Source: Gp7-AA10 sp035516895 (lineage in GTDB: Bacteria > Acidobacteriota > Thermoanaerobaculia > Gp7-AA8). Taken from it: DNA of 26,519 nucleotides. Under the pieces are notes generated by a model, which was not told where the DNA came from, did no database searches, and was given only the letters and a program-made list of their open reading frames with translations. Position numbers and translations under genes: made by a program. Location of the stretch: the NCBI GenBank assembly GCA_035516895.1, contig DATIZY010000120.1, forward strand, positions 1 through 26,519, read 5' to 3'. This document shows positions 1 to 7,070 of the stretch, one piece after another (the stretch's first letter is position 1; every line of letters starts with the position of its first letter).

Positions 1-903
1 CGCGTGAACTTCGCTGAGGCGCCGTGCCGGATCGACGATCTGCGCTGCGTAAAGCGCGAACGCCAGGAACGTCGTTTCGCGGATCGTCGCTTGCCTCAGT
101 TCGCTCGCGCCGACCATGAGGATTGCGACGAGGCCTCCGCAGCCGACCAGAAAGACGACGCCGATGAGAATCGAGGACCACAACTCGCCGCGCATCACAC
201 GGCGCCGCAGCGCTGCCGCGCCAGCGCTGGCGTGTGCGTACGCCTGCGGCTCCGCCTGAAGAATCTTGATGGTGGTGAGACCCGTGAGCTGCTCGCTGAT
301 CACCGCGGTCAGCGACGCCGCAGCCTGCTGCGAGACCGTCGCCGATTGGCGAATGCGGCGGCCGATCCAAATGAGCGCGCCGCCGCCGCATGGCACGACG
401 ATTGTCATCGCCAGCGCGAGACGCCAGCTCAGCGCGAACATGATCACCACCGCGCCGGCGACGAGGATCCCCTCGGCGATGATGCGCCGGCCGACGGTCG
501 CGACGAACGTCGACGCGATCGTCAGATCGTTGAAGAGGCGCGAGAGCCATTCGCCGTTTGGCGAGGCCCGGATGACATTCACCGGTGCGCCGAGGATCGA
601 TTCCACGGCGGCGTTGCGCAATCGCTCGGCGAATCGCTGTCCCGCCCAGGCGAGGGCATATCGCGATCCGAAGAGCGCAGCGACGCTGACGACGGCAACG
701 GCCGCGGCGCGGATCAGCAGCTGCCTCAGCCCGCTGTCGTCGTGGCCGAGGATCGGCCCTTCCACCCACTGCTTGAACAGCCACGTCGCGTAGAGCTGAG
801 TGATCGAGAGAACCGCCGCGCTGGCAGCGGCGATTGCGATTGCCGATCGTTCGCGAAGCGCGACGGAGAGCAGCCGTCGCAGAGCGCCCTCAGGTTCGAG
901 CAT
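1..903 (-). CDS. ABC exporter, N-terminal transmembrane domain (MsbA-like), partial
   Basis: Reading the minus strand from ATG at 903 gives 301 codons without a stop, leaving the window in frame at base 1. The visible part is the membrane domain of a type I ABC exporter: hydrophobic segments near residues 20-45, 65-85, 140-180 and 245-290, with the intracellular-loop pattern typical of the family (for example SRLFNDLTIAS and the TGLTTIKILQAE stretch before helix 5). The nucleotide-binding domain should lie beyond the edge. Family members such as MsbA flip lipid A or other lipids across the inner membrane using ATP. Divergence from the lipid A operon starting at 977, only 73 bp away, supports a role in exporting lipid A or a related glycolipid. 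The substrate cannot be read from the sequence; a peptide or drug exporter is the alternative. In-frame TAG upstream and no other ATG or GTG between support the chosen start. Confidence 0.85.
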   Translation of the reverse strand, partial: MLEPEGALRRLLSVALRERSAIAIAAASAAVLSITQLYATWLFKQWVEGPILGHDDSGLRQLLIRAAAVAVVSVAALFGSRYALAWAGQRFAERLRNAAVESILGAPVNVIRASPNGEWLSRLFNDLTIASTFVATVGRRIIAEGILVAGAVVIMFALSWRLALAMTIVVPCGGGALIWIGRRIRQSATVSQQAAASLTAVISEQLTGLTTIKILQAEPQAYAHASAGAAALRRRVMRGELWSSILIGVVFLVGCGGLVAILMVGASELRQATIRETTFLAFALYAAQIVDPARRLSEVHA

Positions 904-976
904 GATCTCGAGTTCGGGAGCTAGTGTATGCTACGCGGCAATCCTGCATCGGTTGTAAAAAAGCGTTGGAGCTCAC

Positions 977-1831
977 ATGAGAACGTTCGCCGTGGCCGTC
1001 GCGATTCTCGCTGCGTCAGTTCCTGCATTCCCCCAGACTCCGCCAACGAACATGCTCGGTCCGCTGAATCCGGCCAGGGCTGCCGTTCTCAGTCCGGGGA
1101 CTCTGCTGCCCGTCGATGATCCTCCGATCGTTCCATTCCGTGCTTCCGGGACCCAGATCACTCTCTCGAACCCGTGGGAGACAATGATCGATGCGAACAA
1201 CACGTTCACACTGAGCAATCTCGACGGGGGCGGCAGGTTTCTGACCGCCTCGCGAACGACGACATCGGGTCTCGTGCAATCCATCACAATTACCGGCTTC
1301 ACGAGCGGGACTCCTTCGGCGTTCGTATTTTCCGAAACAGGAGGACCGAACGGCCCGCAGGGCGGGACGGGACAGCTGGTTCAGGACTCGATGACCGGCA
1401 TGTTCAACGCTCTTCACATCGCGGGCTCGACGACGCCGGTCAACGCGACGTTGAATTTCGTTTATCTCGATACGAACGGCGACGGATTCGCCGACTGGAT
1501 CAGCATTCCGTGGTCCGAAGCCGGCCTGCTCGGGGTGAACTTCAACAACGAGATCAGCGGCATCGACCCGCAGGTCTGGGTGCCGCTCGCAGATACGGAC
1601 GGCGACGGCAAAGGCGATGCGATCGTCGTCGATCTGGACGGTGACGGTACGCCGGATCCCGACCTTCATCAAAGCGCGCCGGGCAGTTTCGGGCCGATGC
1701 CGGCACCCTCGAGCATCGCTACGAACGTTCCGACGCTCTCCGAATGGGTCACGCTCCTGCTCATCCTCACACTCATGGCGGTTGCCCTCTGGCAGCTCCG
1801 ACGCGTTCAGCCGCCTGCCGCCGGCGTTTGA
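977..1831 (+). CDS. Secreted protein with Ca-binding-type repeats and IPTL-CTERM-like sorting tail
   Basis: This 284-residue protein has a signal peptide at 1-20 and a Ser/Thr/Gly-rich beta-type body. Three Asp/Gly loops of the EF-hand or thrombospondin-3 kind follow (DTNGDGFAD near 165, DTDGDGKGD near 206, DLDGDGTPD near 219), probably binding calcium. The C-terminus carries VPTLSEW at 251-257, a hydrophobic helix at 258-273 and an Arg-Arg stop. That tripartite tail matches the IPTL-CTERM sorting signal, which in other bacteria is processed by an exosortase (XrtH type) after Sec export. No exosortase lies in this window. The start is ATG with GGAG six bases upstream. It heads the lipid operon, with the next gene only 10 bp downstream. 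The body itself matches no function I recognise. It is probably a surface or envelope-attached protein. Confidence 0.85.
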   Translation: MRTFAVAVAILAASVPAFPQTPPTNMLGPLNPARAAVLSPGTLLPVDDPPIVPFRASGTQITLSNPWETMIDANNTFTLSNLDGGGRFLTASRTTTSGLVQSITITGFTSGTPSAFVFSETGGPNGPQGGTGQLVQDSMTGMFNALHIAGSTTPVNATLNFVYLDTNGDGFADWISIPWSEAGLLGVNFNNEISGIDPQVWVPLADTDGDGKGDAIVVDLDGDGTPDPDLHQSAPGSFGPMPAPSSIATNVPTLSEWVTLLLILTLMAVALWQLRRVQPPAAGV

Positions 1832-1841
1832 TCCGCGCAGC

Positions 1842-2048
1842 ATGCGAACGTTCGGACTCGCCTGGATCGCGTCGTTCGGATTGTTGGCGTGCGGCCTCGC
1901 CGTCACGACGATATCGATCGAGATCGCGACGGCGGGAGCGGTAACGTTCTCGATGAACCGGCTCGTAACCGGCATCATCGTTCTCATCGCGCAAAGCTTC
2001 GCCGTCGCGCTGCTGCTTCGGCTGCGCCGCAACCCGAGGAGTGGATGA
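1842..2048 (+). CDS. Small two-helix membrane protein
   Basis: A 68-residue reading frame starts with ATG 10 bp after the CTERM gene, and its TGA overlaps the ATG of the lpxB-like gene (ATGA). It has two hydrophobic helices, about 5-27 and 41-62, followed by a basic tail (RLRRNPRSG). An LLAC stretch in the first helix loosely resembles a lipobox, but the second helix makes a lipoprotein less likely. The tight coupling on both sides supports a real gene. No family is recognised. A role in holding or assisting the LpxB-like enzyme at the membrane would be a guess from position only. Confidence 0.6.
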   Translation: MRTFGLAWIASFGLLACGLAVTTISIEIATAGAVTFSMNRLVTGIIVLIAQSFAVALLLRLRRNPRSG

Positions 2049-3235
2049 AAAACGTTCTTCTCAGCTCGGGCGAAGTCTCGGGCGACATCATCGGCGCATC
2101 GATCGCGAACGAGTTGCGACGGCGCGACCCCGCCGTTCGAATCTGGGGTCTGGGCGGCGTGCGCATGCGGGCGGCGTCCGTTCAGATCTGCCGGGCGACC
2201 AATCACCTTGGGCGCGTCGGCGTGAGCGAAAGCTTCTCGGCCATTTGGCCTCTCCTTCGCGCGTTTTACGACGTGCGCCGCCGGGTCCTTCGGGAGCGTC
2301 CCGACGTCGCGGTCCTCATCGCCAACGACGTTTTCAACGCGATCCTCGGGCGCTGGCTGCGCAGCATCGGCGTGCCGACGGTCGCTGTGTTCCCGCCGCA
2401 AGTCTGGATCTGGCGTTCGCTGCTTCCGCTCTTCTGCCGCAGCTACGATGCCGTTGCCGCGTCGTTCGATGACGAAGCACGCCTCTACCGCGCGCACGTC
2501 CGCACGTTGTTCGTCGGACATCCGCTCGCCGACACGCTCGAATGGGCAAGCGAAGACGTCCGCCGACGATCGCGCGAGGCGCTCGGCGTGCGCGGGCGCG
2601 TCATCGGTCTGCTGCCGGGAAGCCGCACCCACGAAATCCGCGTGCTCGCGCCGATCCTCGTTCGCGCAGCGACGATGCTGCGGGAGCGTTGGCGGGACCT
2701 CGGGTTCGTGATGGCAGTCGCCGATCCGGAGCAGCGCGCGACTCTCTCGGAAATCATCCAACGATCCGCCCCTGAGGCGGAGATCCACCTGGTCGACGGC
2801 AGCGCGGATGTGCTGCGCGCCAGCGAGCTTCTCTTGCTCGCGTCGGGGACGGCGACACTCGAGGCGTCGCTGATCGGAACACCGATGGTCGTTGCGTATC
2901 GCGTGTCGCCGTTGACGGTTGCCGTTGTGCGCGCCGCGATCCGACTCGGTCTGATGGACTCCGAGACGATCGCGCTGCCCAATCTGCTTCTGCGCGAGAC
3001 CGTCGTTCCTGAAGTTCGGCAGAAGGACCTCACGGCGGAGCGCGTTGCATGCGAAGCGTCACTTCTGCTCGAAGACCCGCGTGCGCTGGCGGCGATGCGC
3101 GACGGGCTGGCCCGTGTGCGGCCGGTGGTTGCCGGCGGAAATGCCATCGCGCGGATGGTGGACCTCGCAGGCGAGGCCGCGTTGCGACCGGTTGCTGCTG
3201 CGGCTCCGGAGATGGCTCCGGTCGTTGTCGAATGA
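2045..3235 (+). CDS. lpxB: LpxB-like lipid-A-disaccharide synthase
   Basis: This 396-residue protein has the LpxB (GT19) layout. The N-terminus is SSGEVSGDIIGA, followed by GLGGVRM, the PPQVWIW box, FVGHPLAD, the LLPGSR loop near 200 and LLASGTATLEASL near 280. LpxB joins UDP-2,3-diacylglucosamine and lipid X into the lipid A disaccharide at the inner membrane. Length is close to the E. coli enzyme (382). Aligned without gaps to E. coli, the catalytic Asp98 of the IDAPDFN motif falls on Ala93 here (IANDVFN), with an Asp two residues later; the Arg of GSR is kept. It could therefore be a divergent LpxB or a paralogue with a changed acceptor. The ATG start overlaps the previous stop. lpxD follows after 7 bp, which is a normal lipid A neighbourhood. 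lpxA, lpxC and fabZ are not here. Confidence 0.85.
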   Translation: MKNVLLSSGEVSGDIIGASIANELRRRDPAVRIWGLGGVRMRAASVQICRATNHLGRVGVSESFSAIWPLLRAFYDVRRRVLRERPDVAVLIANDVFNAILGRWLRSIGVPTVAVFPPQVWIWRSLLPLFCRSYDAVAASFDDEARLYRAHVRTLFVGHPLADTLEWASEDVRRRSREALGVRGRVIGLLPGSRTHEIRVLAPILVRAATMLRERWRDLGFVMAVADPEQRATLSEIIQRSAPEAEIHLVDGSADVLRASELLLLASGTATLEASLIGTPMVVAYRVSPLTVAVVRAAIRLGLMDSETIALPNLLLRETVVPEVRQKDLTAERVACEASLLLEDPRALAAMRDGLARVRPVVAGGNAIARMVDLAGEAALRPVAAAAPEMAPVVVE

Positions 3236-3242
3236 GGAACGC

Positions 3243-4307
3243 ATGGCTGCCATGACGCTCGGCGAAATCGCGGAAAACCTCGGCGGCGATCTCCACGGCG
3301 ATGCGTCGCTCGTCATCGAATCGGTCCGCGCGCCCGAGCATGCGGGGGAGGGGACGATTGCCGTCGTCTACGACAGACGCTTTGCTGTGCACCTCGAAAA
3401 CTCCGCGGCCGGAGCGCTGGTGATTCCGCGAGGATGGGAGTGCCGCCGTGGCAATCTCATTCGCGTCGATGAAGGACGGTCGGCGCTCGCGCGCCTTCTC
3501 GCGATGTTCGATGAGCCGCCCGCATTGACCGCAGGCATCGAGAGCGGCGCGCACGTCGCCGCGAGCGCGCGATTCGGGCGCGATGTGTACGTCGCGGCGG
3601 GCGCTTCGGTCGGCGAACACGTTGTTGTCGGCGACCGCGTGCGCATCCTCGCGAACGCGGTCATCGGAGACGGGACGTCCATCGGCGACGGCTGCGTGAT
3701 CCATCCGAACGTCACGATCTACCCGCGGATGCGCATCGGCCGCCGCGTTTTTATTCACGCCGGCACTGTGATCGGATCGGACGGCTTCGGCTATGTGCCG
3801 GCCGGCAACGGCATCCAAAAAATCCCGCAGATCGGCAGCGTCGAGATCGAGGATGACGTCGAGATCGGCGCGAACTGCACGATCGACCGCGCGACGGTCG
3901 AGGTGACGCGGATCGGCGCGGGAAGCAAGATCGATGATCTCGTGCACATCGCGCACAACTGCGACGTCGGACGCAACTCGATCATCGTCGCGCAGGTGGG
4001 CATTGCCGGCAGCGTCGTCATCGGAGATGGGGCGATGCTCGGCGGCCAGGCCGGCGTGGCCGAACACGTTCGCATCGGCCCGCGTGTGATGATCGGGGCT
4101 CAGGCCGGTGTCCACTCCGATATCGCGAGCGGCGAGTGGCTCGGAACGCCGGCGTTGCCGCGCGAGCGTTTCGGGCGAATGGCCGCCATGATGCCCCACC
4201 TGCCGGAGTATCGCGATCGGGTGCGAGCGCTGGAAGACAGAGCCGCCGCGCTCGAGAAACTCATCGAAGAACTGCATCCTCGGGAATCTTCGGAACGCAA
4301 ACCGTGA
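3243..4307 (+). CDS. lpxD: UDP-3-O-acylglucosamine N-acyltransferase LpxD
   Basis: This 354-residue protein (E. coli LpxD has 341) begins with the N-terminal LpxD domain (TLGEIAENLGGDLHGD) that binds the uridine and acyl-ACP. It continues as a left-handed beta-helix of hexapeptide repeats from about residue 100 to 300. The catalytic His region is visible as HIAHNCDVG near 237, and GSDGFGY and the DRATV stretch are conserved. A C-terminal helix (DRVRALEDRAAALEKLIEEL) completes the fold. LpxD transfers a 3-hydroxyacyl chain from ACP to the 2-amino group of UDP-3-O-acylglucosamine in the cytoplasm. The start ATG follows a GAGG site, 7 bp after the lpxB-like gene. A second ATG three codons in is possible. 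The stop overlaps the GTG of the next gene. Sitting beside a private ACP and KS pair suggests that it may accept an unusual chain. Confidence 0.93.
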   Translation: MAAMTLGEIAENLGGDLHGDASLVIESVRAPEHAGEGTIAVVYDRRFAVHLENSAAGALVIPRGWECRRGNLIRVDEGRSALARLLAMFDEPPALTAGIESGAHVAASARFGRDVYVAAGASVGEHVVVGDRVRILANAVIGDGTSIGDGCVIHPNVTIYPRMRIGRRVFIHAGTVIGSDGFGYVPAGNGIQKIPQIGSVEIEDDVEIGANCTIDRATVEVTRIGAGSKIDDLVHIAHNCDVGRNSIIVAQVGIAGSVVIGDGAMLGGQAGVAEHVRIGPRVMIGAQAGVHSDIASGEWLGTPALPRERFGRMAAMMPHLPEYRDRVRALEDRAAALEKLIEELHPRESSERKP

Positions 4308-5404
4308 AGACTCGCCGCGTCGTCGTCACCGGAGCCGGTGCCGTGACGCCGTTCGGAGATCTGGCGCAAACGGCCGAAGCGATTCGCGACAAGCGGAGCG
4401 CACTTGCGCCGGTCTCGCGATTCGATGCGTCGCCGTTCGGCGAAGAGCGCGGCGGCGAATGCCGCTCGTTCGATCCACGGCCGTGGTTTCGACAGCCGAA
4501 GTCGCTGAAAGTCGCGGATCGCCGCACGCGTCTCGCCGTTGCCGCCGCCCGCATGGCAGCCGTCGCCGCGCGCATCGACGATCGTCCGTTGGCCTCCGCC
4601 GGTGTCGTCATCGGTACGAGCGCGTCGGATCTGCAGACGGAAGAATGCGCGCTCGCGGTGGGCAACGGAGGCGATGTCCGCGACATCGACGGTTTCGGCG
4701 GGCGGATTCTGTCGAAGCTCAATCCGCTCTGGCTGCTCGTGAATCTGGCGAACATGGCCAGCGCGCACGTCGCCATCGAGCTCGAGGCGCGAGGTCCGAA
4801 TTCGACGATCACGACCGATTGGATCGCCGGCGTGCAGGCGATGGGCGAGGCGGCCCGTTGGATCGAGGACGGCGAGGCGGATCTCGTCATCGCCGGCGGA
4901 GCCGATTGCGGCGTTCTTCCCTTCGTCTATGCGGCGCTCGAGGATGCGGGCTACCTCGGCGGCGGCGAGCCGCCGTTCGTTCCGGCCGAGGGGGCCGCGG
5001 TGTTCGTCGTCGAAGAGCGGGAACACGCGCGAGCCCGACGCGCTCCCGTGCTGGCTGAAGTCACCGGCTACGCATCCGCGGCCGGGGCGCAGGCGCTGCG
5101 GCAAACAATGGATGACGCGCTGCAGCAGAGCGGAAAGCGCGATGTGGATCTGCTCTGCCGCGCGGCGATCTTTGTCCCCGAACATTGGCGCGCCGAGGAC
5201 GACGCGATTGACAGCGTCTTCGCGCGCCCTCCTCGAGAGTTCGAATGCAACTCGATGCTCGGAAACGGGCTGGCCGCCGCGTCGCCGATCGCTCTTGCCG
5301 TGGCACTCGGAATGTGCCGCGATGAAGAACGAGTGCTGCTCAATGCGGTCGGCGCAACGGGAGAAGCGGCCTCGATCGCGCTGACGACGGGCGGACGCGA
5401 ATGA
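4304..5404 (+). CDS. Ketosynthase-like protein without catalytic residues (chain-length-factor-like)
   Basis: This 366-residue protein has the thiolase fold of FabF-type 3-oxoacyl-ACP synthases: VVVTGAGAVTPFG at the start, VVIGTSASDL near 101, and GPNSTITTDWIAGVQAMGEA at 164-183. In that last motif the nucleophilic Cys is replaced by Trp173. The first catalytic His motif (NAHGT) is absent, and the Lys and His of the KSxxGH motif are both Asn (NSMLGN near 316-321). It is also shorter than a true KS (about 410-425). It is therefore almost certainly inactive in condensation and probably pairs with the intact KS at 5790, like the chain-length factor in type II PKS or aryl-polyene systems. The GTG start overlaps lpxD's TGA, and its own TGA overlaps the ACP's ATG. 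Confidence 0.85.
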   Translation: MKTRRVVVTGAGAVTPFGDLAQTAEAIRDKRSALAPVSRFDASPFGEERGGECRSFDPRPWFRQPKSLKVADRRTRLAVAAARMAAVAARIDDRPLASAGVVIGTSASDLQTEECALAVGNGGDVRDIDGFGGRILSKLNPLWLLVNLANMASAHVAIELEARGPNSTITTDWIAGVQAMGEAARWIEDGEADLVIAGGADCGVLPFVYAALEDAGYLGGGEPPFVPAEGAAVFVVEEREHARARRAPVLAEVTGYASAAGAQALRQTMDDALQQSGKRDVDLLCRAAIFVPEHWRAEDDAIDSVFARPPREFECNSMLGNGLAAASPIALAVALGMCRDEERVLLNAVGATGEAASIALTTGGRE

Positions 5405-5793
5405 CGTCCATTCCGGAACGCGACGAGCTCGAGCGGCAGGTGATCGACATCGTCGCGGATGCATTGAGCCAGCCGCGCGAGAACGTACAGCCGTACTCGT
5501 CGCTCATGGACGATCTGGGCGCGGAGTCGATCGACTTCATCGACATCGTCTTTCGGCTGGAGAGCGCATTCGACATGATCATTCCCGATGAGCAACTGTG
5601 GGCCGGCTCGCTCGACCTTCCGAACGCCGATGCCGCCGCAATTCAACGCGGCGTCGTCCTTCTTCGCGAGCAGGCGCCGCTCTTTCGATGGGATCGATTT
5701 CCGAACGGCGTCGAAAAGAGAGACTTGCCGCGTCTGATTACGGTGACGACGATCGTGGACTATCTGAGCAAACAGAAGGAAGCGGCGCATTGA
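5401..5793 (+). CDS. Acyl carrier protein with extended helix II-III region (AcpXL-like)
   Basis: This 130-residue carrier protein has the phosphopantetheine site DDLGAESIDFIDIVFRLE, with Ser43 as the attachment residue. After helix II it does not go straight to helix III. About 45 residues are inserted (from DEQLWAGSLDL through WDRFPNGVEKRDLP) before the final helix TVTTIVDYLSKQ. Ordinary AcpP has about 78 residues. The rhizobial very-long-chain carrier AcpXL is likewise longer in this region, so a specialised carrier for long or modified chains is inferred. It lies between a CLF-like KS and an active KS, overlapping both by 4 bp (ATGA upstream, TTGA downstream), so the three products are probably made in step. 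It needs a phosphopantetheinyl transferase encoded elsewhere. Confidence 0.88.
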   Translation: MTSIPERDELERQVIDIVADALSQPRENVQPYSSLMDDLGAESIDFIDIVFRLESAFDMIIPDEQLWAGSLDLPNADAAAIQRGVVLLREQAPLFRWDRFPNGVEKRDLPRLITVTTIVDYLSKQKEAAH

Positions 5794-7070
5794 CCCGGCG
5801 AGTGGTGGTCTCCGGAATGGGCGTGATCGCGCCGAATGGACGAAGCGTCGGCGACTTTGCGTCCGCGCTGGAGCGGGGCGTCTCCGCCGTCGGACCGATC
5901 CGGCGTTTTCCGACCGCGGCCTATCCGACGCGCATCGCAGCGGAAATCGACGATTTCGAGTGGCCCGGTCCGGGAGAGCCGCCGCGCGATTGGAGCGTGC
6001 TCGATCGCATCGCCCGCTTTGCCGCTGGCGCTGCCGCGCAGGCGGTCGACGACGCGCACCTCGCTTCCCTCCGCGGCGAGAAGATCGGCGTGCTGATCGC
6101 CGCCGGATTCGGCAGTTACGACCACGAGGAAGTCTTCAGGTCCTGCGCCGCGGGACGTCGCGACGGCGGTTTCGATTGGAAGAAATTCCGCGACGAATTC
6201 CGATGCGCGGTGAAGCCGCGCGCGCTCGAGCGCCGCACGCCCGGCGCCGTGCCGGCGCTCGTCGCGAGGCATTTCGGATTCCGCGGTCCGGTCATGGCCG
6301 TGATGACCGCATGCGCCGCCGGCACGCAGGCGCTGGGCGACGCGGCGCGCTGGATCCGCCGCGGCGATGCCGACGTCGTCGTCGCCGGCGCTGCCGACTC
6401 CGAGCTTTATCCGATGGGTCTCGCCTCATTCTGCCTTTTGCGCGCGCTGTCGAAACGCAACGACGAGCCGCAGCGCGCGAGCCGTCCGTTCAGCGCCTCG
6501 CGCGACGGATTTGTTCTCGGCGAGGGCGCCGCGATTCTGATTCTCGAAGAGCTCGAACACGCGCGCGCACGCGGCGCGACGACGTACGCCGAAGTCCTCG
6601 GCTTCGGCTCCGCGTGCGACTCGTTCCGGGTGACCGATCCTCATCCCGACGGCGCGGGCGCGATGCTGGCAATGAAACGCGCCCTCGACCAGGCGGGCCT
6701 CGTCCCCGCCGGCGTCGACTACATCAACGCGCACGGGACGTCGACACCGCTCAACGACCGCGTGGAAGCTCGCGCCATCCGGAGCTTGTTCGGCGAGCAC
6801 GCGAAGCGCGTCGCGATCAGCTCGACCAAGTCGATGATCGGCCATCTCACCGTCGCTGCCGGAGCGGCCGAGGCGGTGGCGACGGTTTGTGCCCTGCAGC
6901 GGCAGATCGTCCATCCGACGCTGAACCTCGATGACCCCGATCCTGAATGCGATCTCGACTTCGTGCCGCACGCGGCGCGGCCGATGCGCGTCGAAGTCGC
7001 ACTCTCGAATTCGTTCGCGTTCGGAGGTCAGTGCGCGAGCGTCGCGCTCGGACGTGTCGCGCGGGCATGA
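5790..7070 (+). CDS. 3-oxoacyl-ACP synthase, FabF-type, catalytically intact
   Basis: This 426-residue ketosynthase has all the active-site parts: Cys175 in VMTACAAGTQALGDA, His315 in NAHGTSTP, Lys347 and His352 in STKSMIGHLTVAAGA, and the C-terminal SNSFAFGGQ. It condenses malonyl-ACP with an acyl chain. The first codon is taken as TTG at 5790, overlapping the ACP stop (TTGA), because TRRVVVSGMG is the usual FabF N-terminus; GTG at 5802 is an alternative. It is probably the KS-alpha partner of the degenerate KS at 4304. The pair plus the special ACP would build a dedicated acyl or polyketide-like chain. No ketoreductase or dehydratase is in the operon, so reduction would use the general FabG/FabZ set or the product would stay partly unreduced. 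Confidence 0.92.
   Translation: MTRRVVVSGMGVIAPNGRSVGDFASALERGVSAVGPIRRFPTAAYPTRIAAEIDDFEWPGPGEPPRDWSVLDRIARFAAGAAAQAVDDAHLASLRGEKIGVLIAAGFGSYDHEEVFRSCAAGRRDGGFDWKKFRDEFRCAVKPRALERRTPGAVPALVARHFGFRGPVMAVMTACAAGTQALGDAARWIRRGDADVVVAGAADSELYPMGLASFCLLRALSKRNDEPQRASRPFSASRDGFVLGEGAAILILEELEHARARGATTYAEVLGFGSACDSFRVTDPHPDGAGAMLAMKRALDQAGLVPAGVDYINAHGTSTPLNDRVEARAIRSLFGEHAKRVAISSTKSMIGHLTVAAGAAEAVATVCALQRQIVHPTLNLDDPDPECDLDFVPHAARPMRVEVALSNSFAFGGQCASVALGRVARA

Noticed and set aside
4..924. Plus-strand open frame over the ABC exporter
   Set aside because: The translation is Arg/Asp-rich without structure, while the minus strand gives a clear transporter domain.
1016..2788. Long open frame on the minus strand (about 590 codons)
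   Set aside because: It lies antisense to three well-supported genes, has a low-complexity Arg/Asp/Ala-rich translation and no domain. Such frames arise from high GC and codon bias.
5313..5330. TGGCAC with a GC downstream resembling a -24/-12 promoter
   Set aside because: The spacing and -12 half do not fit and it is inside the KS-like coding sequence.
4100..5464. Minus-strand open frame across the KS-like gene
   Set aside because: Antisense shadow of lpxD and the KS-like gene; no recognisable motif.
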